Shown: positions 42,520 through 55,110, numbered from the stretch's first letter. The stretch is DNA of 64,000 nt from Gnetum montanum (GCA_015680685.1 MNCI01027315.1:1-64000); one strand, 5' to 3'. A program made the numbers and translations. Notes: generated by a model not told the origin, from the letters alone.

Positions 42520-43945
42520 TTACTCACCTGGACTCTCTGCTGAAGGCCACAGATCATAATCTACACATCCAATCTAAAACGCCATATGTAACACGTTAAA
42601 AATTCATACGCATAGCAGAAGAAAACCAGACTTGTAACATGAATAAAGGATGCGTGGACCTACAGTGCGAAGAATAACATAGGGGAGAAGCTTCCTCTGG
42701 TTTTCCCACTTACCTCCTCTTTAACCGTAGAAGATGCCACTGGAAGAGGCCAAATGTTCTCCTCCCCTTGCGTTATCTATGATAGCACAAAAAAAAAATA
42801 TGTTAAGATAACAGAATTCAGACATCAGGAATTTTTGGCTAATACGGGTCTACTTATGGCTTAAAACCCATACAAATTGGACAGCATAAGGCTCCATAAT
42901 GCTGATTTAGAAAACAAATGCCGATAAATGCTAGTCGTAACAAGGCAGTTACCTTGGGTTTCGACCTGGAAAGTGCAGGCCATACCTCTTCAATGTCCGC
43001 AGGTACAATCTAAAATGCAAATTCAAAAAATCATAATGTAAAAACAGCCGTCTCGGCGGAACATGGCAAAGAGGAATAACGGTGGTCGGGTAAGTGATCA
43101 TGATGGATTTTGTGATAGCGTATTACCTGACTTTTGTATGACCTGTGCAATGCATGTGAAGAGCGCAGCTGATTCTGAGCACTCCCAAGCTGTTGAGTGT
43201 ATGCAGCATAAGGCTAGTATGTCGAAAATGTAGCAGAGCAGAAATGTTTCTGTGATAAATGAAAACTGAAAACTATTCTAATTTCTAAGAAGATGTGCTC
43301 GACAAAATGAATTGGATCTGATTTGACTACCTGATGCTTGAAGCGGTAGCGGCCATCGGCAACAATGTCATTCAAAGGTGTACCAGAAAATAATGCAGTA
43401 TCTGACGAAAATTTGGGTTTGGGCGCGATAAAGGAGGAGGAGTAGGTGTTGGTGTTATTCAAGGCCACGGCATCCACCACAAGAACATCTTCTTCCATCT
43501 GTGCTAAGTTGTATTTGGCAAATTTCAGGCAAGGCGAAGGCGTACAGGGACTGGCAGGTATAACAAAGGCCGAGAAAGAAGAAGACGGAGTGGAATTGCA
43601 ACGGGAAGCAAAACAAGAGCGTGTCTTGCTGCTGTTACATGAACTTCGGCTTGCTTTGCTTTTTCCACTGTTGCTGTTGCTGTCAGTGTTGGAATAATTA
43701 GAAGAAATGCTACCAGTGCTTCTCCTGGGAGGCAGGGGAATCAGGCTTTCAGGTGACGAGCGGCCCAAATTGGCATGCTTTTCAACGTAGGGCCTTTTAG
43801 GCGCCATTGTCATAGATTGTGCCGTTTTGCAGCGAAGCAACGTGGGATCCAGGTCGTGAACGTTCATGTCCATTGCCTCCTCGTACCGTTGAATTTTTGG
43901 CTGATATATGTGTTCAAGGAAATCCGAAGCAGGGGTGATCGCCAT
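42520..43945 (-). CDS. Five-exon Ser-rich protein with repeated WP exons, unknown function
   Basis: I do not recognise the family. Exons (minus strand): 43945-43331, 43189-43127, 43009-42953, 42776-42714 and 42573-42520. All introns are GT-AG and phase 0, and the joined frame is open for about 283 residues to TAA 42522-42520. Exon 1 (205 residues) starts MAITPASDFLEHIYQPKIQR. It has a PLPPRRSTGS motif, a long Ser/Asn/Lys tract, CTPSPCLKFAKYNLAQMEED and a final GRYRFKHQ. Exons 3, 4 and 5 each begin with Ile and contain an acidic stretch before WP (EEVWP, ENIWP, YDLWP), so they look like duplicated exons. No signal peptide, membrane segment or catalytic motif is seen; the composition suggests a disordered regulatory protein. 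This is the best-supported intact host gene in the window. The last exon has an alternative donor. Confidence 0.75.
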
Positions 43946-44919
43946 TTTTCCGTTTCGATTGCTGTAAACACATCATCAATATTTCTTCAGATGACTTGGA
44001 AGTAGGCAAATCAGAAGGAAAAAAAGATCGTAGACATAGAAAGGTTCTTGCAACTTATTCCTTTTCAAAACCAGAAAACTTGCTTGACAAAGCTGGAAAA
44101 CTGCTAACTTAACGTTTTTGCAGTGCTGGAGCAGATTAGAAATTATAAAGTATGAACTATTCTCAAATCTCTCTCCTAATTAGAATCCTTCTTGCTCAGA
44201 ATAAAGTATTTCAAGAAATTTTTTGTATGCGTTGCAAAGGGATCTAGAAATCTTGAAAGGACAAGCATTAAATAAACCAAGGAATTCAGAGACAATACCG
44301 AAGCACAAGCTTTGGTTTCTCAATATTGCGAAATGGAGATAAAAATGCGTGAAGGAATGCTACGTATGAGCATTGAAGAGATATTTACAGACAATTCATG
44401 AAGTAAATGAAGGAGGGATGTTTCGATTAACAAGGATCAAAAAGCAATCCGACCTCCAATTTAAAATTGAATTTCTGTAATATGCTAGCTTCCGATTCCA
44501 AGACACATAAAGTGAAATCTTATCAAGCGTTAAATGTTAATTTCAACAATTTTGATCCAAAGCACTTCCAATCCTTGTGATCTCAAAACATCGCGCATAA
44601 CTAACAGCCTAATAGAAACAAAGGCATGTTTGCTGTTTAAGGTACACGTTTATGGTCAGGTTATATACAAAGATTGAAGATGGTTTCGTTTTTGATAATA
44701 AATGCAGACTAGTGATACCCTTCAAACATGATGCTAAAATTCTTCTTGATCTAATTAATTTTAGGACTCACGAATAGAGGTCAACCTTAAATGTAATAGT
44801 GTAGGTGGGATAGTACTTTGCATGTCGTGCTAAAAATTAAAATTAGGGTATAAAATTGAACATTTGAGAAATTTGAGAAATGTGATATTATGTGGGGCAA
44901 AAATGTTAATTAAGTTTAT
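43946..44919. other. Upstream region of the WP-exon gene
   Basis: It should hold the promoter of the minus-strand gene. A TTTATAAT-like box (minus strand) near 44140-44150, about 200 bp upstream of the ATG, is a weak candidate. No other gene is seen. Confidence 0.35.
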
Positions 44920-45050
44920 ATGTATTTTAAAAGTTCTAAATTATATGTTTGATTTTGGTGGACAATGTTAAGTTATAAAATTTTAATTTGACTACACGTA
45001 TTGGAGATAAATATTGGTAAAAGAAGTTTTAGGTTCCATCAATCCCCTAA
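44920..45050 (+). repeat. 5'-truncated SINE copy
   Basis: It lacks the A-box head but keeps TATGTTTGATTTTGGTGG, GTTAAGTTATAAAATTTTAA and the GGAGATAAATATTGGTAAAA tail seen in the copy at 2551. Confidence 0.6.
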
Positions 45051-46903
45051 ATTAAGTTTATAAAATTAAACATGCACTTAATTGACCATTATTATCATAA
45101 TTATCCAAGCCTTATCCAAATAAAATGGGGTTCAATTTTTCAATTTTCAGTTTTTATTATCATTATTCAATTTTATCAACTACGATTTCAAACCCTCAAT
45201 AGCTAAAAAGAAAAAGAAAAAGAAATAAGATCACCTTGTTGTAACCCTGTTATTGCAAAATTATTCTTTCCTAACCTCACAAGAACACCGCCACAAATTA
45301 AGTGTGTAATACCTAACTTGTGTCCATAAATGATCTTCAATTCAATATAATCTTCAATAAATCAATGATTATGAGACTAGAAGGGATAAATTTTTAATCA
45401 AATGTGAACATAGCTTACCATCCACGAACTAGGAACAGCAAGGGAAAGTTAAAGAAACAATGGGTTTGAATCATAAACTTGATTAGCCTAGTCAATACAA
45501 ATAAAAACCAAGTATAGAAATGGATTATCTAGTGATGTAAAATCAAATCTAAGTACGGAAAAGTGAATAGAAGAAACAAAAACTGATAAAAATAGAGAAC
45601 CTTAATATATAGGAAATGGTCTTAGTTCCCTTCTTGAATAATAAAATGCTTGATCAAAGGAATAGAAAGTGTTTGCCTCCTATGGAGGGCCAAAGCTACA
45701 AGTGTTGGTGAAAAATGCAAGGGAAATAACACTAATAATAAAAGCTAAGTTTATGAGCAAAATGGAGGTTTTAGTAGTAGAATTGAACCTTTGGATGATG
45801 AATATGTAAGTGGAAAAGTCTTAGAAGTGGTTCAGAATCAATTTGGAGCCAAAATAAAGGTTTTTTTACTAACTGTCTAACAAGTGATGCTGGAGCGAAA
45901 ACAATTCCATCTTTGGAACTAGTGACATTAATGCTAAAAAATTCTAACTATGGGATAGTGATGCAAGAGCTGCCAAACTGATGCTAATGCTAGATTGAGC
46001 TTGTGGACTATTAGACAAACTTGTGGTGGCCATCGAGCATGTGGGGGCTACTAGAAGTGTAGATGTTCATACTCTTGGTCTTTTCAAATTCAAAAAAGTG
46101 CTCTAGTTCTCAAGAAATTAGCCTTAAATTTGGGGTTTGCTCCCATATTTATAGGCTTAGGGTTTTCGAATTTGATCTTGGAATTAAGTGAAGTTAACCT
46201 AAAGTTTGTTTTTGGCAACTTTAACTTCAGAAACTTAATGGTGTAGGTGATGCAACAAGTGATGTTGGTGTCAATGTCAACTAGGAGATTGAAAAATTTT
46301 CAACATCCTCCCAAACTATAATCCCAAGTCTTTGGGTGCCAAAGTTGATAGAGAAATGTGTTGTAATGATGTTTATAGGATGTCAAAGAGCTCATGGACA
46401 TGATGAATGCTACTGAATGCTAATATTGATTATTTTTCTTGATACTTATGTTACCTTGGGTGATGCTAATGTTGACACTGATGCTAGTGTTAGTATCACT
46501 TGAAAGACTTGCAAAAATTTCCAACCTTGGCCCTTAGAACTACCTTTGTAAAGTGCAAGCAAATGGCCTAGAGCCTTATATGCAATTCAGATCATATCAA
46601 ACCTTACTATGTTATACTCCAAATTGTAATTTTTTTGCTTTTAGAGTGTTCGTGCTAAGTATTCAAACCTTGTTTATTCTAATTCTAAAAAATTTCGTGT
46701 GAAATAGTGCATGAATTAGGATTCTTCTTGTATTATGAAATTTTGCAGAATATATTAATAAGTAATAGTTCTATTTTGATCCTAAATTCATTTATTGTTG
46801 TGTAATTATACAAGAATTAATTAAATTGATCATGCATAACTCTAGTTTTTGGTGTTCTTCTCAATTCACTTTAAAACTTTAAATTTTTATAATTTGCATA
46901 CCA
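45051..46903. other. Non-coding, possibly internal part of a gypsy-type fragment
   Basis: No coding content. A CCCATATTTATAGG TATA-like box at 46143-46155 lies 0.76 kb upstream of the ORF3-like start at 46917, an arrangement like that in gypsy-2 and gypsy-3. A short AAAAAG microsatellite lies near 45207-45225. Confidence 0.4.
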
Positions 46904-48950
46904 GGTATTTGCTAAAATGGTTCATGGTAGTAGAGGTCATGGACAATCACAAAGGGTATGTAAGAGAAAGCATAATGTAGAATTGCCAACTCTAGAGTCT
47001 TTAGAACATGAAGTAATGAGACAATGTTACCATTATCACCATCAACATTGCAACTAAAAATTCATAGTGGTACTTTCCATGGTGAAGCTTCATCTTTCAT
47101 AGTAAAGAAAAATGTTAAAAAGATCAAAGTTCATTTAGCAATGATAACTCGTTATGAAGTCGTGGTGAACAAGTTGTACAGCTTTGATTTTCTATTATCA
47201 AAAGAGAAATATGCAAGATATTTAACACCAAGAATTAGTATATAATATCATCACTTTGATTTAAATCTAGCAACGTAGCTAGTGAATAATGGATTTGTTA
47301 TGGATTTGAAAAAGTTAGGGTTAACATAGTTCATAGAGTTCATAGTGTTAAAGGATTAGTCATTAGTTGAAAATTTTATTTGTATTTATAATAATGGTTG
47401 GTTTATGCTTCAATCAAGAAAGACTTGGTAGTTCTCCAGAATTCAAAAGACATTTCTACATTGTTTTTTAGACAATGAAAATAGATTTTACATTTAAATA
47501 ATTCACGTTTTCAAGGCATTAGCTTATTGAATGTTTTACAAGTAAGGAGGATTAGGGAAGGCTTTTACAATCATCACTACCTAGATTTTAATTATATAGT
47601 TAAAGATACCATATTCTAGCTTTGTAGAAATCATTGCCTATCGCATATGTGTTAAAGACAAGAAGAATATCTCTTAATGGCCTCTACTAAATCTGCTCTC
47701 TACCACACTAAAGGAGTAGTTGAGGAAGATAGCTAAGTGGATTAGTTCTCACTTTTAAAAAAGAAATTAAAGGCTTAGGAACTTAGCTATTACCATTTCT
47801 CATCCCTACATTTTTCATATGGTTACCTTCTTTCTAGTGTTTATGAACTCTATGTTATTACAAGTCACTGTGATGTTGAAATATAAAAATAAATAATTTT
47901 TATCAAAAGTATTTATCAAATTTTTTAAAAAATAAGAGTAGATAGTCATGGAGGTACCTCCATTGAAGTAGCAAGAAGGAGTTCAAATAGAGGTTGGGTA
48001 TGTGCCATAATGAGATTATTTGTTATCATCCCTGATGAATTTAATTTTGTACCATTGCAGGTTTGATTATAAGATTCCTCAGTATGAGTCACCCATAAAC
48101 TTATTTAAACCTTTAGTGGAGAAGAGCCCTATGAAAGAAACTTTATATAATGAGGCCGCATGGAAATATATTAAAGTAGTGGATTAAGACAATTATCTAG
48201 CAACCATGCAAGGCATGATCATAAATAATATTACCCAATTAACCAAATCCTTATCCATTGAAGTGAGTAATGATTTACTTTATGATTTAATGATTTTGGA
48301 TTGCACAATGATAGGATACTACTTTAAGACTAGGGTTTTTTAAACAATGCTAAATAACAATAAATAGGTCTTTAATAACACTCTAGCATAAATAAGTTCT
48401 TAAATAAATATTTGAGGAAGACACATGAAGATAAAGAAACATATGCTAAAGCCTTTAATAAATATAAATAGGAGGTAAATGAAGCCCTAAAATTAGCAAA
48501 GAAATAAGCTAAAGAGTTGGAAGAGCTCAAGTAAGAAATAATCACTATAGGATCCAACATTGATCCTAAGCTAGTAAATAGAGTTTAGAAATTAATGGTA
48601 AAGGTGATGGAGTTTGAAACTGAGAAATTTGCATCCAAAAAAGAAAAACTCCACACTTCCATAGGATCTATAAAGTGTGCAAAAGAATTTTTTTTTTTTT
48701 AATTATGCATAGCTCTAGTCTAAGAGAGGATTTCAATGAGGAAAGGGAAATTTTAAATGCCATGGTGAAGAAGCTACAAGATCAAGCAATAATTGAGGAG
48801 TTCATTGCCCACTATAAAGAATTGGTAATGTCATTTGCATTGTTGGATCATGAATTACCAATTATTTTCACTATGGGTCTACTGTCATTATAGGTTGTAT
48901 AATGAAGTGAAAGAAAAGTTCTTCAAGAAGTCCAATTTAGACTAAAAATC
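46904..48950 (+). pseudogene. ORF3-like retroelement remnant (plus strand)
   Basis: A CATACCAG acceptor (46897-46904) precedes ATG 46917 and a basic start MVHGSRGHGQSQRVCKRKH, similar in character and position to gypsy-2 ORF3. Frameshifted pieces follow: a segment at 47024-47245 (IHSGTFHGEASSFIVKK, then YSFDFLLSKEKYARYL) and, after many stops, a Lys/Glu coiled-coil region at 48370-48640 (KTHEDKETYAKAFNKYK) and 48675-48893. No gag or pol is adjacent. It is probably a stranded 3' part of another gypsy element; the assignment rests on architecture more than alignment. Confidence 0.45.
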
Positions 48951-49560
48951 CTTAAGTCCTGGTTCTAGGGTGACCATCATTGTCAAGTGAATTATTACCA
49001 TCTAAATCTACAATGAAAGATATAACTCCCAAGCCAAGGAAGAGTCATAGCTAGTGTTTTTAACAATTTTTTGAATGCAAGTATAGACTCTTTTACTAAA
49101 TGAGTACGCTTTAAAACTCTCTTGCTTTCGTCTTATTATGTTTAATACTTTTGCAGTTTAGGGTGAAGTTAAAATGTTATTGAATTTGCATATTTTCTTT
49201 CTAGATGGTTTATATTTTCCTTATAATATATTTCGAAAGAGTTAATATCTCTCATGTCTATAGTTATTCTTTCTTATATTTGAAAGGAACTTTAAGGTCA
49301 AAATAATTTATAATATGGTTCTAGGAAAAGAAATTTCTCACTGTCATTAGTATTTTGCTTAAGCCAAATGATACTCATTTGAAATGATTATCTATAAGGA
49401 ATTTCTGTTAGAGCTTACTACTCCACAACCATTGGTACCTGATTCTTTTTTTTTTTTTTTTGTATTGTAAAAAGCTAAAATGATATCCTTTGTTTGTTAA
49501 TCATTTGCTCTTAACTCATAGAATGGTAATTAAATAGTGAAGTACATTAAAATTTTCAAT
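48951..49560. other. AT-rich DNA, no gene seen
   Basis: Both strands are closed by stops and nothing is recognisable. Confidence 0.4.
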
Positions 49561-49930
49561 GTTAAGCTTGAGGGATGGTGTTAAGAATTTGATATGTTCT
49601 ATCAAGTTTAACATTTAAAATAAGCTCTATATTGGGTGACATCCTAAACTCATGTTTACATTGTCACAATGATGTTTGTTATTTCACATTTAATAATAAG
49701 TTATTTCTCTAAATAATTGTTAATATGTTATTGACTAATTATTATATCTATTTCTCTAATCGACATGATGGTTTTTTCATAACTATATATACTTGTTCAA
49801 GACATGTACATTAAATATATTAGGGATTGACTAGTTACTTGGCTAAATGTCTTTGAATATATTTTTTGTCTTCTGATTTACACACAATGTATTATAATCA
49901 ATACCATGATGTCTAAAACTTCATGACGTT
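49561..49930 (+). repeat. Candidate copia PPT and LTR
   Basis: AAGCTTGAGGGATGG resembles the copia polypurine tract (AAGCTTGAGGGGGAG) and is followed by TGTTAAGAATTTGATATG, an LTR-like start at 49580. A CTATATATACTTG TATA box lies near 49786. The 3' boundary is uncertain and no partner LTR is seen. Confidence 0.45.
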
Positions 49931-51212
49931 AGCAAACATTAATATTTTTATATTAATTTACATTAACATGAGTTTTTATTTATTCCCTTGGACCTTGTGG
50001 CCTTCTTGATCACAAAACTTAATAAAGCATTTATATCCAATGATTAGGAAAGGTCATTTTCTATAGCACAACTCTCATGTAGCTTTAATTGATTATATCA
50101 TATACTTTTTAAATATTAAGCTTTAATGCAACCCTGGGCTATTTTTGCAAATAAGTTAAATAAATAATCTCTTGCACTAGAAGCACTTGATCTAAGATCT
50201 ATCTTGTACAAAACTAGCTTATTCTTTAGTAATGAAAGGAGGTTCCATCTTTTGTAATTAAAGCATTATAAGTGTTGAACAAATTTCATAGAAAGAAGTA
50301 CACAGCTGATAGGCTAAGAATCTTTATAATCAATATCATCCTTTTTTATAGTAAAACCATCCAAGTACATTCCATTTTGATTTGATCCTCCCAGTTCTTC
50401 AAAATTCAAATATAAAATTATAAATATCCTTTTGAATAATCTTCCAAAAATGTTTATAAAAGCAAATGAAAAACCATCAATAATTGGAGCTTTTAGAAAT
50501 CCATGAAGAAAACCATTGTTTGCATTTCCTTTGCAGTAGGAGATTAGTTGAACAATAGGATATCCTCATGTCCAACCTTTCTCATACAAATGTTTTTGGG
50601 CTTCTTGAATATTTTACAAATACTCATGTTTTATTTGCTTTTAATTTGAAGGATTAAGTTGCTTCTAAGTAAGGATCTCTTGTATCAAAATTTGGAATTT
50701 CTGCAAAACCCTACATTGAATAGTACCTTGCATAGTAAATTAGCATTATTGTTTTGCAATCTTATGCATATTTGGAAAGCCATTATAGTTTTATTCTACT
50801 TAAAAATAGGATTTAGTCGTTGTAATTATTCTAGCCAAAAAGGTAGAGGCCAATGATTAGAAGAGGTCCTAGTTAGTCTTTCAGGTTTTGCACATGGAAA
50901 TAAATTAAGCCAACTATCATCATAATGTAATCTAACTTGCTATAAATATAATCATTATCTACCTTATGTTTATCCAAGTATACTCATCTTGAAACTATAA
51001 AAGATCCATAAAACCTAAGCAATAAATTACAATTGCAAAAATCTCATTACCTACATTCTAAATTCTTTCATCCTCAATTTTCTTTAAAGTTTGTAAAATT
51101 ATATTAAAATCTCCCAAAACACATAGTTTATTTATAGAAGTACAAATATTACAAAAGTTCTACCAGAATGCTTTATTTCATTGTAGCCTCACTAAGCCAT
51201 AAACATTAACAA

Positions 51213-51217
51213 CATCT
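51213..51217. repeat. Target-site duplication CATCT (left)
   Basis: CATCT at 51213-51217 and again at 52457-52461 flanks the solo LTR exactly. Confidence 0.85.
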
Positions 51218-51487
51218 TGTTGGTACCAACACGCCCATGCTTGGCATGGGGCCTTTGTTTTTTTAAAAAAAAAGAAAAAAGAAAGAAGAATAAAAAATTA
51301 GAAAAAAAAAGATGGGTTACCCTAACCCTAAAATTGGCTATAAAAAGCCATCAAGGTAATGGAGTTGGAGGAGGGGAGGAGGAGAAGTCAGGCCAGGAAG
51401 CCCGAGGCCAGTGAGGCCAAGGTCGTGAAGCCATGGACTGAACCTCCTCTTTCTCTGGGTGGTTGGCAGTGTGTGCGGCAACAATGT

Positions 51488-52260
51488 AGGGCATTGGTGA
51501 TGTTTGATGGCAACTACACATGATTCTTGCGGCAACACAACCATGCATTCTGTCGGTGGATCTTCTCTCTATTTTCTTTTATTTCAGCAAATGGCATGTG
51601 GTGGACGGTGGATTTGTGCATGATGTTTATGCAGTTGGCAGTCCGCAGAGCATTGGTGATGTTTGATCGCAACTACACATGATTCTTGCGGCAACACAAC
51701 CATGCATCCTGTCGGTGGATCTTTTCTCTATCTTCTTTTATTTCAGGAAATGGCATGTGGTGGACGGTGGATTTGTGCATGATGTTTATGCAGTTGGCGG
51801 TCCGCAGGGCATTCGTGATGTTTGATGGCAACTACACATGATTCTTGCGGCAACACAACCATGCATCCTGTCAGTGGATCTTCTCTCTATCTTCTTTTAT
51901 TTCAGGAAATGGCATGTGGTGGACGGTGGATTTGTGCATGATGTTTATGCAGTTNNNNNNNNNNNNNNNNNNNNNNNNNNNNNNNNNNNNNNNNNNNNNN
52001 NNNNNNNNNNNNNNNNNNNNNNNNNNNNNNNNNNNNNNNNNNNNNNNNNNNNNNNNNNNNNNNNNNNNNNNNNNNNNNNNNNNNNNNNNNNNNNNNNNNN
52101 NNNNNNNNNNNNNNNNNNNNNNNNNNNNNNNNNNNNNNNNNNNNNNNNNNNNNNNNNNNNNNNNNNNNNNNNNNNCGCAGGGCATTGGTGATGTTTGATC
52201 GCAACTACACATGATTCTTGTGGCAACACAACCATGCATCCTATCGGTGGTTCCTGTTTC
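51488..52260 (+). repeat. 159-bp tandem repeat array inside the solo LTR
   Basis: At least four units, each with GCATTGGTGATGTTTGATGG, the CAACTACACATGATTCTTGC anchor, a TTTTCTTTTATTTCAG tract and ATGGCATGTGGTGGACGG. The TTTATTTCAG resembles a 3' splice acceptor in every unit. The 221-N gap (51955-52175) probably reflects assembly collapse. Confidence 0.88.
51955..52175. other. Assembly gap (221 N) in the tandem array
   Basis: If the repeat is regular, the gap should be about 7 + 159n bp (7, 166, 325). 221 does not fit, so the copy number is unknown. Confidence 0.95.
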
Positions 52261-53560
52261 TCTCTCCTTTATTTTTTTTCATGTTTTATCTCTCTCTATG
52301 TTTTCTATCTCTCTATCTCTCTATCACTTGGTCACATGGTTCTTTCCAGCTGAGACTATTCCTGGGTTTCCGTACCCATACAGGAGATGCCCTAGGCTAT
52401 AGTCTTCTCAAACGAGTTTTTCCGGTGTTGGCATGACCAAAATTTATGCATCAACACATCTATTTGTCATTTATCTCAATAGCTAACATATTAGCATTTT
52501 AAAAAAGTAGATGTACCTTAAAATTTCTCTGCTAAACTATTCAAATTCTACTAGATCAACCTTGTATTACATGGAAAACATATCCCATCTTACCAAATAT
52601 TTTTCTTCATAAAAAATACTTCATTCTTTATTTTTTTCTTAAATGCACATTTTATTAGAAATTTTAGAACAACACCAATGTTAAATGGTTTCTTAAGGTA
52701 AGGGGTTGTTGTAACGCTCACATTCTAGCAAATGATATTCATTTGGGCATGGAGGCTAAGGATCATCTATGCCATTATCCAATAGATTAAAACACATAAT
52801 TGTATGTGGAAGTTACTCATAATTAATTCTTAGTCATGTCTTTTGGTTAATATTTATTAGTTGTGGCTTGTCCAATGGGATTGGTCATAATAGTATAAGT
52901 GTTGCCTCTACTACTAAAAAGGATCATTACCTAGAGCTGCAATGCTCATATCACTAAGTGGAGTCCCAATAGGATTGATAGATGAGTGAAAGCCTAACCT
53001 CTTCAAATGGTTGTCTTTACTATTAAAACTAGAAAATCATCTTGATCTTTCTCTACTTCAAACTAGGTTTGAATGTTCCAAACTACAATAGGTTCTATTG
53101 TAGAAGACTAAGATTTGAGAATCCATCTATTAACTTCTCTTTTTTCAAGTTGAAAGTGTAAGAAATAAGGATTATACCAATTTACTTTTAGATCCATCAT
53201 TTCTTTGACATTTATATAAATATGTATTTTAAGATTTGTAGGATATGGATCAAATTTTCACCACACAAGAAATCCTTTTAGCCACATTGAAAATGTGAAA
53301 AATTTGGTATATCATAATTAAAATCCACTTTTGTTATAGAGAAATAATAATATCCTCATCTCAAAAAATATTTCTTATTCTACATGTTGCATCCTAAAGC
53401 CTAGGGATGAAAAAGCCAATTAGCATCAAGGTACTTGTTTGTCTTCATAAAAAATGAGTTGCTTCTTTCTTAGTTCAACATTGAGAAAGCCATCAATGAT
53501 CAGACAACCTTCAAAAAGGCAATGAGGAGCCCTAGCTATATCAAATATTCTTCATCTATA

Positions 53561-54149
53561 TAACTATAAATACATAATCCAACCATTCAACTAGAGAATT
53601 ATGAATGTATACCTCTCACTATTTATTTACATTACTATCTAATTTAAAAATACTTGCATCAAGAGTTACCAATGTAGTACATTTATACATATTATTCTCT
53701 TAGATCCCCTTACTACAACCTCACCAATGGATCAAACCCTTACTACAATCTTTGCTAAAATCCTCGTTGACACATAAAACCTGTGCTACAAGCTTCATTG
53801 AAATCCTCACTAATGCATCAAAAATTTATTGTAGTCTTCACCAAAACCCTCATTGATGCACCAAAACCTCATCAACACATAATGCTTATTGTAATCTTCA
53901 TTGAAATCCTCAAAATTAAAAGTTGCTGATATGTGGTATTATGTATGAACAACTTGAACTTGAATATCCTACCTTTGAATCTTCCTCTAAAAATAATATT
54001 TCAAGAATGGAATGCTAGGAATGATAAGGTCTTCTTACTTTCAAATGTCCTCAACCTAATCATTTGTAGAAAATTAAGTATCATAAATAATTCAAGAAAA
54101 AAAAACTCTTTCTTCTTGGGTGGAATGATGACAATAACGAATAAGTAAG
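53561..54149. repeat. Intergenic with a diverged 45-60 bp tandem repeat
   Basis: At 53708-53911 about five units share TTACTACAATCTT, then CATTGAAATCCTC, then a GATGCACCAAAACC or GACACATAAAAC ending. Nothing coding is seen; the ORF at 53933-54148 has no motif. Confidence 0.55.
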
Positions 54150-54967
54150 TGACAATGATGTATCTAAAGAATCACACTTACTTTGCATGGCCATAGCCCA
54201 TGAAATCCCAAAGAATGATGATCATCGATTAGATGATGAAAATGATGGGACTCTGCAAGAAAGTATGATTACTTATGTGATGAATTTATTTCCATAAAGA
54301 AATTATGTGATAAAATGAAAAAATTACTACATCAAAGAGAATTATTTTTTGAAGAACTTCAACTTAAGCATAATACTTTGGAAAAAGAGAACTCAATCCT
54401 TAATGTTGAGCTTGAGAAACTAACAAATTTGATTAAGTAGCTCAACAAAGAACTTGCATATGCAAAGGTGATTAATGAAAGATTCACTAAAGGAAAGGAG
54501 ATTAGATCAAATGCAATAGGTAAATTTAGGGGTGGTAGGCTAAGGATTATGCTTCAACACTAAAGAGATATTGGTCATAAAAGAGACTTTGAAAATGATT
54601 TCTCACATTTTACCTTTACTCCAAGCATCTCACCTAAATGGAGATATGCACATATATTTGAACATTTTACAAGAATGAAAAATGCTATATGCTATTATTG
54701 TGATAGATTTGGACATATTCAATATAGTTTTCATCGAAGATTAAAATATTACATTGGTACCTCTAACTTGATTTAAAAGAACCTGTGGTTGGGTAGAGAA
54801 AATGTGCAAGTCAAGAAGGTATGAAAACCAAAAGTTAAGTCCCAAGAAAAAGGAATGTTTGCTTAGGTGGCTCTTCTAGCACTAAAATAACACATGATAT
54901 ATTGATCATAGATGCTTACATCACATGATTGGTAACCAATCTTAATTCATATAATTTCTTGAATATT

Positions 54968-55110
54968 GAGGTGTTAGCCTAGAAGTAAGACTCTTGATTT
55001 GAAAACTCTTAGTTATGGGTTTGATTCTAGTGGGCAATGCTAAGTTATAAAGTTTTAATTAAACTATATTTCTTAGGGGTGTACCTATATTATAATTATT
55101 TTTAGGTTCC
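54968..55110 (+). repeat. tRNA-derived SINE, copy in copia C (plus)
   Basis: GAGGTGTTAGCCTAGAAGTA head, a GGTTTGATTCT B box (55018-55028), and the GTTATAAAGTTTTAATTAAA and CTTAGGGGTGTACCTATA body. Confidence 0.8.

Larger units (their letters stand above)
51218..52456 (+). mobile_element. Solo LTR with internal 159-bp tandem repeats
   Basis: It starts TGTTGGTACCAACA (a perfect 14-bp palindrome) and ends GCATCAACA, with TG...CA ends and CATCT target duplications on both sides. A TATAAAAAG box lies at 51339-51347. Downstream of it is a tandem array with a 159-bp period (the anchor TGATTCTTGCGGCAACAC falls at 51521, 51680 and 51839, and a variant at 52212 after a 221-N gap). No internal coding region follows, so it is a solo LTR left by LTR-LTR recombination, inserted in the endonuclease region of LINE-2. 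Confidence 0.8.
49980..53560 (-). mobile_element. LINE-2 remnant (endonuclease and reverse transcriptase), split by a solo LTR
   Basis: On the minus strand, reading right to left: a possible ORF1 tail (53560-53000, weak), and endonuclease pieces on both sides of the solo LTR. Removing the LTR and one target duplication joins QIDVVNVYGL across the break, followed by NKAFW, CVLGDFNII (about 51110) and a FMDLL..EYTW segment. Then comes the reverse transcriptase start (KAPIIDGFSFAFINIFG, about 50497-50445; PISCVLLSMKF, about 50310) and debris to about 49980. NVYG and LGDFN are standard apurinic-endonuclease motifs of plant LINEs. It is dead, with many stops. Confidence 0.7.

Noticed and set aside
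43446-43697. Plus-strand ORFs at 43446-43697 and 43775-44005
   Set aside because: Antisense to exon 1 of the five-exon gene, whose splice sites and frame are consistent on the minus strand.
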